From assembly GCF_003285005.1 (NCBI RefSeq), contig NZ_QMFA01000005.1, positions 124,001 through 188,000 on the forward strand: a stretch of DNA of 64,000 bases, read 5' to 3'. The notes below the pieces were generated by a model. The model made no database searches. It was not told where the DNA came from and worked only from the letters and a program-made list of their open reading frames with translations. Source of the stretch: Paenibacillus sp. YN15. Its GTDB lineage: Bacteria; Bacillota; Bacilli; Paenibacillales; NBRC-103111. How positions within the stretch are numbered: position 1 is the stretch's first letter; each line of letters opens with the position of its first letter. Below are positions 9,978 to 19,097 of the stretch, in pieces. Position numbers and translations under genes: made by a program.

Positions 9978-10153
9978 GTACTCGGTTTTTCGCATATAAT
10001 TTGGGCTTTTGGCCCAAAAAACCCCGTTGTACTCGGTTTTTCGTGTACAATCTGGCCTTCTGTCCCTGCAGCACAGGATTATATATGATTTTTCGCATAC
10101 AATTCATCTTTTCACCCAATTGAGGGAAATTGTATGCGATTTTTCGTGTTCGG
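9978..10153. repeat. Four copies of a TTTTTCGCATACAATT-type repeat upstream of the GH94 gene
   Basis: Related units begin near 9978 (GTACTCGGTTTTTCGCATAT), 10029 (GTACTCGGTTTTTCGTGTAC), 10084 (ATATGATTTTTCGCATACAA) and 10126 (AATTGTATGCG followed by ATTTTTCGTGTTCGG, partly inverted). Centres are spaced roughly 51, 55 and 42 bp. They fill the only sizeable gap between the AraC regulator and the GH94 gene, and the first copy overlaps the unlikely ATG at 9995. They may be operators or a dispersed intergenic repeat. Confidence 0.7.
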
Positions 10154-10173
10154 CCAACCTAACTCCCCTTCCC

Positions 10174-10218
10174 CGGACAAAAGAACAGGGAGCTGCTACA
10201 CTCCCCTGTTCTTGTCCC
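10174..10218 (-). terminator. Hairpin terminator overlapping the end of the AraC-type regulator gene
   Basis: Read on the minus strand, GGACAAGAACAGGGGAG pairs with CTCCCTGTTCTTTTGTCC across an 8-base loop that includes the TAG stop. The T-rich right arm (TTCTTTTG) supports intrinsic termination, separating the regulator transcript from the GH94 gene. Confidence 0.65.
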
Positions 10219-12487
10219 GGTATTGCCCTGGGGTCACTCCCTCCATTTTGCGGAAATAACGGATGAAATTAGCCGGGTTATTGTACTTCAGCTTTTCTGC
10301 GATGTCGGTGATGGTGAGCTCTGTTTCCTTCAGCCACCGTTTGGCCACTTCCAGCCTGTATTGGGCCAAATAGTCCGTGAAGTTCACTCCGGTCTCCTGA
10401 CGGAAGACGCGGCTGATATATTGCGGGTGGTAGTTGATCCGGGCCGAGCATTTTTCCAGCGTCAGATCCGTATCGAAGGCCTCTTCAATCAGCCGCTTGA
10501 CCTCCTGGGAGATGGAGGTAAACTGCGCTTGCCGCCGCTCCTCCAGAAGATCAATGCCGGGAATGATCAAATGGGATAAGAACCAATCCTCAATTTCCCT
10601 TCCGGTATGGAGCTTCAGCAAATCCTCGAAGAAGGAGCCGCTGTCCGGCTGGAGCAGATGAAGGGAGATCCCCGAATCCTGCAGCAGCTTGGTCAGATCC
10701 ATCATCATCCGGATCAGGGCCAACTGGTAATCGTTATGGTCGTAGTCCTGCCGCCACAGCTCGGCCATCAGTGCGGACAAGGCCGCCCTGGCGCCTTCGG
10801 AGTCAAGGGACTTGATGCATTCCAGCAGATTGTCTCCCAATTCCTTGGGATAAACCGGCTCCTTCCCCTTGTCGGGCTGGACATCCTCAATGAACAGAAT
10901 GGCCTCCTCCCCCAACCGGGCCCGGTATTTCAACGCATTCTTGCTTTCCTCGTATCCGCGGGAGGCATCTGTCCATTCCTTGAAGGAGCGGCTGATTCCG
11001 GCGCTTGTCTCCATCTGCAGATATTGCTTCACGGAGGCCTGGACACGGCTGGCCACATTAAAGACGGATTCCTTAAACAGCTCCTCCGATTGGGCGGCGC
11101 TGCCCACAAGAATCACTACGGATTCCTGAATGACAACCGGCGACAGCCGTTCCTCCGCCGGCACAATTTCAGCCGCGATATTGCTGATGGCAAACAGCAG
11201 CAAATCCATGTCCTTTTCTGTAAAGCGGCTGGGGTCCAGGCGGTCGATCTGGAACATCAGAACCCGCATGACCGTCCATTTTTCCGCATGGGATTGGCCG
11301 TAATACGGGAGCCGTTGGTGAATTTCCTGTCCCTTTACCTCACCCAGCATCAGCTTCCGCACCAAAAGCTCGGTCAGCTGCTGCTTCTGCCCCTGGATTT
11401 CAAAGCGCAGCCGGGACTGGTCGGAGAGAATGCCTTCGATCCGTTCCGAGATGGCGCTGAATTCATCCTTCTTTTTGTCCTGGCCTTCTCTGCCCTCCAA
11501 CAGAGTCCGGTACATCTTGCCAACCGGACTGTATACCCTTCTGGACCCTACCAGCGCAACCAAAACCGTAGCAGCCAGCACGCCGACACTGACCAGAATG
11601 GAGGTTAGCCCGATGGCAGTGGCCTGGCGGGTAAAAGCGGAGGTGGGCACCACCGATACATAGGTCCATCCGTTATAGGCGGATTTCCGGTAGGAGACCG
11701 TAACCTTCTCTCCCTCTTCCACGCCGCTGACCGTTCCGAAATCCTCAGGCTTCTCCCTGATCTCGGAAATATAAGGAACATCACTCACTACAGAACCGAT
11801 TCTGGCGTTATGGGTGTCGGCAATGATCCGGCCGTCCCGATCCATAATAAAAATATTTCCGGCCTGGCGTTCGCTGTCGATTTGCTGGTTCAGCTGCTGG
11901 GCGGACAGCACAACGCAGATCAGACCCCTGGGATTGGCGGAGTTGATCGGCCATTTTTTCACACTGATGATGGCATTCTTCAGATCTACAACTCCCCCTT
12001 CCCCCTTGGTGGGAGCAGGCAGGCCGCTGAGCCAGATGGAGCCCTGGGGATATCCGGCAAAGCCGCGGATCATGGTTTTTAGGTTAGGGTTGTTGTACTC
12101 GTTCAAACCTGCATTGGTAATCAGCCAATCCTGCTGCAGGCTGTACAGATAAACATCCTTGACGCCTAATTCAAAGGTTTGAATGGAGGTCAGGATGTCG
12201 TAGATGTCTTTGATAAGCGCATGGTTCCCGGTTCCCAAGGAAAGGGGAAAGGCGTTGGCCACACTGGGGACGCTGAGCACCTGGGAGGTGGAATAGTCAA
12301 CCATTTTGAGGGATTGCTCCACCCGGAGCTGGCTTTGCCTCACAATTTGCGTGTTGCTCTCCTTCACCTGCTCAAGCACAGATTGGGAGGAGTAGTGATA
12401 GGAATACCAGCCCAGCGTCAGAACAGGGAATGTTCCGACCATGATTGTAAGCAATACAAGTTTTAACAAATAGCTGGATCTGCGCAT
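10196..12487 (-). CDS. Membrane-anchored AraC-family transcriptional regulator (YesS-type)
   Basis: The 763-residue protein has an N-terminal membrane helix (about 8-30), an extracytoplasmic Cache-like sensor region (about 35-285), a second membrane helix near 291-312 (TSILVSVGVLAATVLVALVG), a cytoplasmic linker, and an AraC/XylS double helix-turn-helix at about 665-760 (CSARINYHPQYISRVFRQ, then ITDIAEKLKYNNPANFIRYF). This is the YesS/YtdP arrangement, in which an extracellular signal is read by the same polypeptide that binds DNA. It lies directly behind the solute-binding protein gene (52-bp gap), so it probably controls the adjoining transporter and enzyme genes. The ATG is preceded by a GGGGG ribosome site. 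Confidence 0.85.
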   Translation of the reverse strand: MRRSSYLLKLVLLTIMVGTFPVLTLGWYSYHYSSQSVLEQVKESNTQIVRQSQLRVEQSLKMVDYSTSQVLSVPSVANAFPLSLGTGNHALIKDIYDILTSIQTFELGVKDVYLYSLQQDWLITNAGLNEYNNPNLKTMIRGFAGYPQGSIWLSGLPAPTKGEGGVVDLKNAIISVKKWPINSANPRGLICVVLSAQQLNQQIDSERQAGNIFIMDRDGRIIADTHNARIGSVVSDVPYISEIREKPEDFGTVSGVEEGEKVTVSYRKSAYNGWTYVSVVPTSAFTRQATAIGLTSILVSVGVLAATVLVALVGSRRVYSPVGKMYRTLLEGREGQDKKKDEFSAISERIEGILSDQSRLRFEIQGQKQQLTELLVRKLMLGEVKGQEIHQRLPYYGQSHAEKWTVMRVLMFQIDRLDPSRFTEKDMDLLLFAISNIAAEIVPAEERLSPVVIQESVVILVGSAAQSEELFKESVFNVASRVQASVKQYLQMETSAGISRSFKEWTDASRGYEESKNALKYRARLGEEAILFIEDVQPDKGKEPVYPKELGDNLLECIKSLDSEGARAALSALMAELWRQDYDHNDYQLALIRMMMDLTKLLQDSGISLHLLQPDSGSFFEDLLKLHTGREIEDWFLSHLIIPGIDLLEERRQAQFTSISQEVKRLIEEAFDTDLTLEKCSARINYHPQYISRVFRQETGVNFTDYLAQYRLEVAKRWLKETELTITDIAEKLKYNNPANFIRYFRKMEGVTPGQYRDKNRGV

Positions 12488-12539
12488 TCTATCACTACCC
12501 CCGGCACGTTATTTGGTGCCTTTCATTATATCATGTTTC

Positions 12540-14081
12540 TTATTTGGACTTGTTGTACGCGGCGGTGTACTCTTCAATGATCTTGTCGCCGCCGTCCTTC
12601 TTCCACTTGGCTACAGCCGCGTCAAAGCCGGCTTCATCGATTTCACCCATAATAAACTTGATGCGTGCGTCTTCGATAATCTTGTCAAGCTCGGAGCCTT
12701 TTTCGCTGTAGGTATCAGATACGAAAGATTGCAGCGGGTTGGCAATGGCGATGGAGGCATTCTTCTTGTACAGCTCGTCGCGCAGCTGGAACAGCGGGCC
12801 GCCGTAGCTCTTCACCTTATCCCGGAGCACAGCCAGCTGGGAGGAGTCGCCCATACCGTATTCTACCAGCATCTTGGAGTCGGTGGTCTTCACATATTGG
12901 CCGTTTTCGATCTTGTATTGGCGTCCTTCCAGACCGTTCACCAGCATGTTCTGCATATCCTCGTCACACAGCTTATCGAAGAAGTTCAGCACAGACTTCA
13001 GGTCCGCTTCGGTTTTGACAGTGGTTTTGGGAATCATGAACAGACCGTAGGAGCCGGAGCCGCCTGCCGCCCGCGCGCCTTGGGGGCCTTCCAGGGTGTT
13101 GGTCATGGTGAGGGAGCCGGTGGGAACCACCTTTTTCACGGATTCCTCAATGCCTTGACCGTCATTCATGTTGCCCACCCACGCGCCGGCCTTGTTGCCG
13201 TTGATCAGCTGCTTGCCGTCCTTCACCACGGCGAAGTCCAGATTGATCAGCTTCTCGGTATACAGCTTCTTGTAGAATTTCATGGTTTCCTTGTAGGCAG
13301 GGGACATATGGGCCGGGCTGGCCTTGCCATCCTTGATCTCCCAGTCCGCCGGGCCGCCGTGCCATACCAGCATGGAGCGCCAGCTGCCGGATACTTGGGA
13401 TTCGGCCATGCCGATGGTGTCGGCTTTGCCGTTTTTGTCCGGATCATTGTTCACAAACGCTTTCAGAACATTGTAGTAATCGTCGAGGGTTTTCGGCACC
13501 TGCATGCCTACGTTATCCAGCCAATCCTTGCGCAGCATCACCCCGTCCCGGGCCAGATCCCGCTCGCGGTACAAGCCGTATACCTTGCCGTCGATGGAGA
13601 TGCCGTCCAGGGCAATTTTGTTCATCTTGCTCAGATTCGGGTAGTCCTTCAGGTACGGGCCCACTTCCCAGAACATGCCGGAGCGGACGGCGTTCACGAT
13701 GTACGGGAGCTTTTGGTTCAGCACCAGCACGGCGCTGGGCAGCTCACCGGAAGCTACAGTGGCGCTCAGCTTGTCCGAATAGGTGGAGGAAGGAATCCAG
13801 GTCAGCGTCAGCTTCGTGTTGGTGCGCTCCTCCAGCTTCTTGAAGATTTCGCCGTTGGTGTCCAGGAATTCCGGGTTGTAGCTGGTCAGCATCAGGGACA
13901 TTTTGAACGGGGCTGCAGGTGCGGTGCTGGCTTTGGCAGTACCTGCCGGCTGGCTTGCAGCCGGGGAAGCGGCGTTGTCCTTGCTGCCGCCGCCGCAGCC
14001 TGCCAGAGTGCCGGCCGCAATGGCCATTGCGCTTGCCAAGGCGGCGGATTTCATCCATGCCTTTTTGCTTGTTGTCGTCAT
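12540..14081 (-). CDS. Sugar ABC transporter solute-binding lipoprotein (LplA/YtcQ-like)
   Basis: The 513-residue protein has a lipoprotein signal ending in the lipobox LAGC near residue 28, then a Gly/Ser/Ala-rich spacer and a type-1 extracellular solute-binding fold (NTKLTLTWIPSSTYSDKL, GLYRERDLARDGVMLRKDWLDNVG). The large size and the RKDWL segment are typical of the LplA/YtcQ family for complex oligosaccharides. ATG 14081 has GGGAGG upstream. It is expected to hand its ligand to the two permeases encoded just upstream in the same unit. The ligand is unknown; the neighbouring beta-glucuronidase and GH94 suggest a uronate-containing oligosaccharide. Confidence 0.9.
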   Translation of the reverse strand: MTTTSKKAWMKSAALASAMAIAAGTLAGCGGGSKDNAASPAASQPAGTAKASTAPAAPFKMSLMLTSYNPEFLDTNGEIFKKLEERTNTKLTLTWIPSSTYSDKLSATVASGELPSAVLVLNQKLPYIVNAVRSGMFWEVGPYLKDYPNLSKMNKIALDGISIDGKVYGLYRERDLARDGVMLRKDWLDNVGMQVPKTLDDYYNVLKAFVNNDPDKNGKADTIGMAESQVSGSWRSMLVWHGGPADWEIKDGKASPAHMSPAYKETMKFYKKLYTEKLINLDFAVVKDGKQLINGNKAGAWVGNMNDGQGIEESVKKVVPTGSLTMTNTLEGPQGARAAGGSGSYGLFMIPKTTVKTEADLKSVLNFFDKLCDEDMQNMLVNGLEGRQYKIENGQYVKTTDSKMLVEYGMGDSSQLAVLRDKVKSYGGPLFQLRDELYKKNASIAIANPLQSFVSDTYSEKGSELDKIIEDARIKFIMGEIDEAGFDAAVAKWKKDGGDKIIEEYTAAYNKSK

Positions 14082-14152
14082 AAAAATCTGATCCTCCCTT
14101 TTATTGTGTGCAGATTGGTGAATAGTATATAATTGGCGCCGCTACCGGTAAT

Positions 14153-15034
14153 TTAACCCTTCACGGACCCCAACAATACCCCTTTGGCAAAATGCTTTTG
14201 CAGGAACGGATAAACAATGAGAATCGGGATGGTGGAAATGACGATGACGGCCATTTTGACAGCCTGATCCGGCGGAACAAAATCCTGCTCGAAGGCGGTG
14301 GTGTCTCCCAGGCTGCCGCCTTGGGACAGGATGACGATCTGGCGCAGCAGCACCTGAATCGGCCACTTGGTGGAATCATTGATATACAGAACGGCGCTGA
14401 AGAAGGTATTCCAGTGTCCCACCGCATAAAATAGGGAGAAGGTAGCCAGTACGGGCATGGACAAGGGAAGCACAATCTTGACCAGAATGCCGGGATCGCT
14501 GGCTCCGTCGATCTTGGCCGATTCCTCCAGCCCCTCGGGGAGCTGCTGGAAGAAGCTGCGGATAATAATCAGGTTGAAGGCGCTGATGGCGCCGGGAAGA
14601 AGCAAGGCCCAGTAGGTGTCGATCATGTGCAGATTCTTGACCACCAGGAAGGTGGGAATCATGCCGCCGCTGAACAGCATGGTGAAGATTACCATCAGCT
14701 GGATCGGCTTGCGGAAGTCCAGGTCCCTTCTGGCCATGGGATAAGCCATCAGGCAGGTGAAGATCAGGTTGATCAGGGTGCCGACCACGGTAATGAATAT
14801 GGTCACAAGCAGGCTTCTCACCAGGGTGCTGGTCGAGAAGATAAACTCATAAGCGCTAAGGGAAAACTCTGTGGGGAAGAGGATAAACCCTCTCTCCAGC
14901 AGTTCCTCCTGAGTGGCGAAGGAGCCCGCTATAACATAGATGAAGGGGATCACGGTGATCAGTGCTAAGACCCCCAGCACCACGACATTGGTGATATCGA
15001 ATATTTTGTTGCCGATTGATTTATCCTGAACCAT
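14153..15034 (-). CDS. Carbohydrate ABC transporter permease (LplC/YtcP-like)
   Basis: The protein has 293 residues from ATG 15034 (AAGGAGAGAGCC upstream); an upstream in-frame start at 15097 would run into a dispersed repeat and has no ribosome site. It has six predicted membrane helices and the cytoplasmic EAA loop (EESAKIDGASDPGILVKIVLP), which docks the ATPase. The C-terminus VLLGSVKG is typical of LplC/YtcP proteins. It pairs with the permease encoded upstream. There is no ATPase gene nearby, so a shared MsmX-type ATPase is the likely energy source. Confidence 0.92.
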   Translation of the reverse strand: MVQDKSIGNKIFDITNVVVLGVLALITVIPFIYVIAGSFATQEELLERGFILFPTEFSLSAYEFIFSTSTLVRSLLVTIFITVVGTLINLIFTCLMAYPMARRDLDFRKPIQLMVIFTMLFSGGMIPTFLVVKNLHMIDTYWALLLPGAISAFNLIIIRSFFQQLPEGLEESAKIDGASDPGILVKIVLPLSMPVLATFSLFYAVGHWNTFFSAVLYINDSTKWPIQVLLRQIVILSQGGSLGDTTAFEQDFVPPDQAVKMAVIVISTIPILIVYPFLQKHFAKGVLLGSVKG

Positions 15035-15090
15035 AAGGCTCTCTCCTTCTTGTCGTCTACTTTTGAGGGTTATGTTATTCCCCGGGGGCT

Positions 15091-15141
15091 CCCCCAAAAG
15101 TAATCGGAATTCTCTTCATAGCTTCGCTTCACTTTTGGGGG
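15091..15141. repeat. 51-bp palindromic repeat, copy A
   Basis: The ends are CCCCCAAAAGT and CACTTTTGGGGG, with a centre of AATCGGAATTCTCTTCATAGCTTCGCTT. It sits between the two permease genes, 1 base after the stop of the first. It is one of several dispersed copies in the window. Confidence 0.85.
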
Positions 15142-15142
15142 A

Positions 15143-16102
15143 CTAGATAATCCCTTCTTCGCCGAAGCGTTTGGCCAAGGCATTGGATGCGAAGACCAGG
15201 ATAAGGCCCACCACGGATTTGAACAATCCTACAGCCGTACTGTAGCTGTATTGTCCTTGGGAAATCCCGATGCTGTACACATAGGTGTCGAACACCTCGC
15301 CAACGCCGCGGTTGATGGAGTTGAGCATCAGGAAGATTTGCTCGAAGCCGGTATCCAGGAAGTTGCCCAGCCGCAGAATCAGAAGAATGATGATGGTCGG
15401 CTTAATGGCCGGGAGGGTGATATGCCACAGCTGGCGGAACCGGTTGGCGCCGTCCATTCTGGCGGCTTCGTACAATTGGGTATCCACGCCGGCAAGCGCC
15501 GCAAGGAAAATAATCGTGCCCCAGCCGGTTTCCTTCCAGATAACCTCGCCTGTTATAAAGCCGCGGAACCATCCGGGCGCCATCAGAAACTGAATCTTTT
15601 CCCCGCCCATGGAAGCAATGGCTTCGTTGACCAGACCGCCTTCCGTAGTAAAGAACAGGTAGGCAATGGATACGATAACCACCCAGGACATAAAGTGGGG
15701 CACATAAATCATGGTTTGCACAATCCGCTTGTACCCTTCCATCCGCAGCTCGTTTAACAGCAATGAAATAACAATGGGCAGCGGGAAGAAAAAAGCAATG
15801 TTGTACAGCGCCAGGATCATCGTATTCTTCAGCAGCTGCCAGAACAGCGGATCGCCGAAGAACCGGCTGAAATGCTTCATTCCCACCCATTGGCTGTCTA
15901 TAAAGCCCAGGAACGGCTGGTAGTTCTTGAAGGCCAGCAGCACGCCGTACATGGGGGCATATTTGAAAATCAGAAAATACAGGATTCCCGGCAGCATCAT
16001 AAAATAGAGCCAACGGTTGCGGACGATCCTTCTTAATCTTTGCCGGCGGTGTACCTTGCCCAAGGAGGCAGGCGCATGAGGCACAGCAGCTTCATTGCTC
16101 AT
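15143..16102 (-). CDS. Carbohydrate ABC transporter permease (LplB/YteP-like)
   Basis: The protein has 319 residues from ATG 16102, with AAGGGAGAG at a proper distance; a longer reading from 16168 enters a repeat. A basic N-terminal tail (VHRRQRLRRIVRNR) is followed by six membrane helices. The EAA loop is EAARMDGANRFRQLWHITLP. It is the first gene of the left-hand sugar locus and partner of the LplC-like permease, expected to form a heterodimeric channel in the cytoplasmic membrane. Confidence 0.92.
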   Translation of the reverse strand: MSNEAAVPHAPASLGKVHRRQRLRRIVRNRWLYFMMLPGILYFLIFKYAPMYGVLLAFKNYQPFLGFIDSQWVGMKHFSRFFGDPLFWQLLKNTMILALYNIAFFFPLPIVISLLLNELRMEGYKRIVQTMIYVPHFMSWVVIVSIAYLFFTTEGGLVNEAIASMGGEKIQFLMAPGWFRGFITGEVIWKETGWGTIIFLAALAGVDTQLYEAARMDGANRFRQLWHITLPAIKPTIIILLILRLGNFLDTGFEQIFLMLNSINRGVGEVFDTYVYSIGISQGQYSYSTAVGLFKSVVGLILVFASNALAKRFGEEGII

Positions 16103-16150
16103 ATCAGTCTCTCCCTTTCTGTGTCGGATTGCCAATTTCATTCGGGGGCT

Positions 16151-16200
16151 CCCCCAAAAGTTCCGCAATACACTTCAAAGCATCACGTCACTTTTGGGAG
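16151..16200. repeat. 51-bp palindromic repeat, copy B
   Basis: CCCCCAAAAGT at the left and CGTCACTTTTGGGAG at the right. The right end differs from the consensus by one base. It is preceded by GGGGGCT, as are copies A and C. Confidence 0.8.
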
Positions 16201-16216
16201 GTTGTTAATGGGGGCT

Positions 16217-16267
16217 CCCCCAAAAGTATCCGGAATCGGCTTCGGAGCAATGCGTCACTTTTGGGGG
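16217..16267. repeat. 51-bp palindromic repeat, copy C
   Basis: A near-consensus copy: CCCCCAAAAGTATCCGGAAT, then CGGCTTCGGAGCAATGCGT, then CACTTTTGGGGG. It lies 16 bp from copy B in the same orientation, in the leader region of the sugar operon. Confidence 0.85.
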
Positions 16268-16486
16268 ATTCTGTTGAGCGTCTCTCCTCGCTACACCTGC
16301 ATCTTATCCTCCGGTCTCTATTGCCGTCCATAGTCATTCCTGCACGACATTCCTGCCCTTTCCCATCCGCAGGAGCGGCAAAGCCTTGCGGCGCAAGGAC
16401 ATTCATTTTGAAACCTCGGGTTTGTCATTGTTTGATGGGCCTGTTGCGGGGGGATTGTCACGAAAATCAGAGGCTTTTTTGCGCAT
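16268..16486. other. Intergenic leader upstream of the left sugar operon
   Basis: About 220 bases without a convincing gene. On the minus strand a weak sigma-A-like pair (TGGACG, 18 bases, TAAGAT near 16300-16330) could be the operon promoter, but the match is poor. No riboswitch or tRNA structure was recognised. Confidence 0.3.
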
Positions 16487-16516
16487 AAAAAAAAGACAAC
16501 GCGTATGCGTTGCCTT
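16487..16516 (-). terminator. Intrinsic terminator of the first chemoreceptor gene
   Basis: On the minus strand GGCAACGC, a 4-base loop, GCGTTGTC and then eight T residues: a textbook Rho-independent terminator about 50 bp behind the chemoreceptor stop codon. Confidence 0.9.
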
Positions 16517-16568
16517 TTCTGTGAAACGGCGTCGTTGCACCTCTTCATCCGGGGGCTGCCCCAAGCCA

Positions 16569-18569
16569 TTATTTGAACTTGCTGACCTCGCGGGACAAGG
16601 TTTGGGCGGCCTCCTCCAGTTGGCGGGCCAGATGGTTCAACTGCTCCATGGAGGCGGTTTGCTCCTGAACGGATGCGGACACTTCCTCCGTTCCGGCTGC
16701 GGTGGTCTGGCAAATCGCCTGGAGCTCCACCGTATTGGCGCTGATCTTGTTCTTCTCCGCCGCCAGGGCTTCCACCGCTGCCAGCACCCGCGAAATTCCT
16801 TCCAGATTGGCCTGAACCGTCTCCTGGATGGACACAAAGCCGGATCGGGTTTCCTGCACCACAACGGCTTGCCTGGACATCGCCTCCCCGGATTGCTCCG
16901 TCAGAAGCACAGCTTCGCGGGTATTCCGCCCCATACGCTCCACCAGCTCCGAAATGGACGCCAGCGCTTCCTCCGAATGGGCGGCCAGCTTGCGGATTTC
17001 CGCCGCTACCACCCCGAAGCCCCGGCCTTGCTCCCCTGCTCTGGCCGCTTCAATGGCCGCATTCAGGGACAAAATGTTGGTTTGGGCGGTAATGCCGGCA
17101 ATCACCGATACAAATTCGCCGATCTGCCGCGAGGATTCCCCCAGGGAATGCATGGCTTCGGTCACCGAAGCCGCGGCTCCTACACTGTCCCGGGTTTGCA
17201 CAGACAGCTTGTCCAGGCGCTCGCCGTTAACTGCGGCTACCTCCATCATGGATTGGGTCAATCCGTTCATCGTGCCTGCTTCCCGCTCCACCGCTTCAAT
17301 ATGGTGTGCCATCTCCTGGACAGCGGCGGCATTATGCTCCACAATTCCCGCCTGGTCACCCGCGCCTGAGGCGATTTCCTGCATGGTTACCGCCACCTCC
17401 GAGGAAGAAGCGGTGTTCTCCGCCGCGCTGATCTTCAGAATCTGGGAGGATTCGGACAATTGGTCGCTGGTTTGCCGGATATGGCCCATCAGCGTGCCCA
17501 TCTGCCCGGCCATATCGTCGAAGCCGTCAGCCAGTTGGCCGATTTCGTTCCGTTTATTGATGCCCGAACGCACGGCCAGATTTCCCTGGCGGAATTCCAG
17601 CATGGCGGATTGAAGCCTCCGGATCGGCCGGATAATCGCCTGGGCCAACGGCCAGGACAGCAGCGCCGCCATAACAAGCACAGCCAGCAGGCTGATCAGG
17701 CTTGGAGTGAGCAGACCTGCCGCCTTTTCCTCAAATTCACGCAGACTGACCACGCCGGAAATCCTCCAGCCGGTTCTTTCGTTGGTTGCATAGCTTATAA
17801 GCTTCCGGCCGTCGTCGCCCTCATACTGCACAGTCCCGGCCGCTCCTGCCGCCTGCATTTTCTTCACAAATTCCGTGCCGCTCTGATCCGAGCCGATCTG
17901 CGCACTGTCCCGATGGGAAATAATCCTGTTCTGTTCGTCCAGCAGGAATACATGTCCCGTGTCCCCCAGCTTGACACTGTTGATCAGCCCTATTATGGAA
18001 TCGATTCTCAAATCGGCTCCCACCACACCTGCAACCTTGCCGTCCACCGCCACCGCCCGCGAAACCGTGAGCACCAGCGTTTTTGTAGCCGTATCGATAT
18101 AAGGCTCCACCCACACTGTCTTCCCGTTCTGGGCTGCCGCCTTCTTGTACCAGTCCCGGGATGTAGGGTCATAGCCACTGGGAAGCTCAACCGCAGGCTC
18201 CACCAGCATATCCTTGTTGGCCAGCCCAACGAATACGCTGGTAAGCTGATCGTCGGACTTTAGCGCCTCCCGGAAAGCATCCTGAACGGCGGCAGGAAGC
18301 ACCGCCTTGTCCTTGCCCGCCACCCCGTTCTGCACGGTCCGGACAAGCTCATCGTTGCCGGCCAGCATCTCCGCCAGACGCTCGTGCTCCTTCAGGTACA
18401 GATTCAAATTTCCGTTCAGCAAATTCATAGCGGTTTCATTCCCCGCCGATTGGTTCTCCACCGTCATCCGGGTGGCAAAATAATAACCCAAATAGGTAAC
18501 AATTCCACTGGCGGCAATAATCAGAGCCAGAAAAGGGAGTAAAATTTGCAAACGAAGACTTTTTCTCAT
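16569..18569 (-). CDS. Methyl-accepting chemotaxis protein (dCache sensor)
   Basis: The 666-residue receptor has an N-terminal membrane helix (about 8-30), a periplasm-side dCache_1 domain (about 35-280, with [12 protein letters not shown] and the [11 protein letters not shown] signature), a second helix (about 285-310), a HAMP domain ([18 protein letters not shown]) and a long cytoplasmic signalling coiled coil. The conserved hairpin tip for CheA/CheW contact is [15 protein letters not shown]. dCache receptors commonly bind amino acids or carboxylates directly. It stands alone with its own terminator. A CGATAT element about 40 bp upstream resembles the -10 of motility sigma factor SigD, but the -35 is weak. 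Confidence 0.93.
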   Translation of the reverse strand: MRKSLRLQILLPFLALIIAASGIVTYLGYYFATRMTVENQSAGNETAMNLLNGNLNLYLKEHERLAEMLAGNDELVRTVQNGVAGKDKAVLPAAVQDAFREALKSDDQLTSVFVGLANKDMLVEPAVELPSGYDPTSRDWYKKAAAQNGKTVWVEPYIDTATKTLVLTVSRAVAVDGKVAGVVGADLRIDSIIGLINSVKLGDTGHVFLLDEQNRIISHRDSAQIGSDQSGTEFVKKMQAAGAAGTVQYEGDDGRKLISYATNERTGWRISGVVSLREFEEKAAGLLTPSLISLLAVLVMAALLSWPLAQAIIRPIRRLQSAMLEFRQGNLAVRSGINKRNEIGQLADGFDDMAGQMGTLMGHIRQTSDQLSESSQILKISAAENTASSSEVAVTMQEIASGAGDQAGIVEHNAAAVQEMAHHIEAVEREAGTMNGLTQSMMEVAAVNGERLDKLSVQTRDSVGAAASVTEAMHSLGESSRQIGEFVSVIAGITAQTNILSLNAAIEAARAGEQGRGFGVVAAEIRKLAAHSEEALASISELVERMGRNTREAVLLTEQSGEAMSRQAVVVQETRSGFVSIQETVQANLEGISRVLAAVEALAAEKNKISANTVELQAICQTTAAGTEEVSASVQEQTASMEQLNHLARQLEEAAQTLSREVSKFK

Positions 18570-18605
18570 AAGCGCGGAGTCCTTTCGTCATTGCATTCTC
18601 GCTGA

Positions 18606-18632
18606 ATATCGACTCTCTTACTCTACCATACC
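18606..18632 (-). promoter_or_regulatory. Possible SigD-type promoter of the first chemoreceptor gene
   Basis: On the minus strand GTCGATAT (18606-18613) matches the SigD -10 consensus GCCGATAT in seven of eight bases. The expected TAAA box upstream is represented only by TATG. Support is limited. Confidence 0.3.
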
Positions 18633-19049
18633 TCCGGCAAACATCGTAAGGTACTCCCACATAAATTTCGACAATATTCACCATTTTGTCTCATCTTTAC
18701 GGCCCCTCTGTCCGCAAATGCAGATCAGAAAAACGCCTGCGGCATCCTTTGAAGCTGCGCGTTGGTCAAGACGGTTGGGGTTGGGGTTGGGGTTGGCGGA
18801 CTGTGGTTCCGCTATTTCGCTAAAATCCGCCCTTTTTTCTTCCCCGCGGACTCACGATCCGTTAAATCTGAAAAAGCGGGGGCTTCCATGCCTTCTGGAG
18901 CAAAATAGCGGAATGTCTGTCCGTGTAAATCTGAAAACGGATCAAATCCGAAAAATAACGGATTCTCTGTCCGCCCAACTGTGACCGCGAATCCCAATGT
19001 TTACCTTACGCACTTTAGCGCTGTAAGAACTTAAACATGCTGATGTGGT
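18614..19049. other. Intergenic region with a G-rich run and degenerate AGCGGA repeats
   Basis: About 430 bases without a supported gene. It contains GG-TT-GGGG-TT-GGGG-TT-GGGG-TT-GG at 18773-18796, a possible G-quadruplex on the plus strand. Beyond it are several degenerate TTCCGCTAT / ATAGCGGAA half-repeats (about 18800-18970) of the family also found near 36.7 and 47.6 kb. Confidence 0.6.
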
Positions 19050-19083
19050 AAAAAAGCCGCCAAGGACAGCGCCCCGGCGGCTT
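19050..19083 (-). terminator. Intrinsic terminator of the second chemoreceptor gene
   Basis: Read on the minus strand: AAGCCGCC, loop, GGCGGC followed by TTTTTT. It is placed 15 bp after the stop codon. Confidence 0.9.
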
Positions 19084-19097
19084 CCGGTATTGCCTGT

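Noticed and set aside
9977-10200. Region upstream of the GH94 gene as a riboswitch
   Set aside because: The structure is made of short direct and partly inverted repeats and a gene-end terminator. No known riboswitch core was recognised.
12513-14132. Long plus-strand open frame (539 codons) opposite the solute-binding protein gene
   Set aside because: It is the antisense shadow of a clear lipoprotein gene. It has no ribosome site and its translation shows the Leu/Val/His/Gly-rich composition typical of reverse-strand frames in GC-rich DNA.
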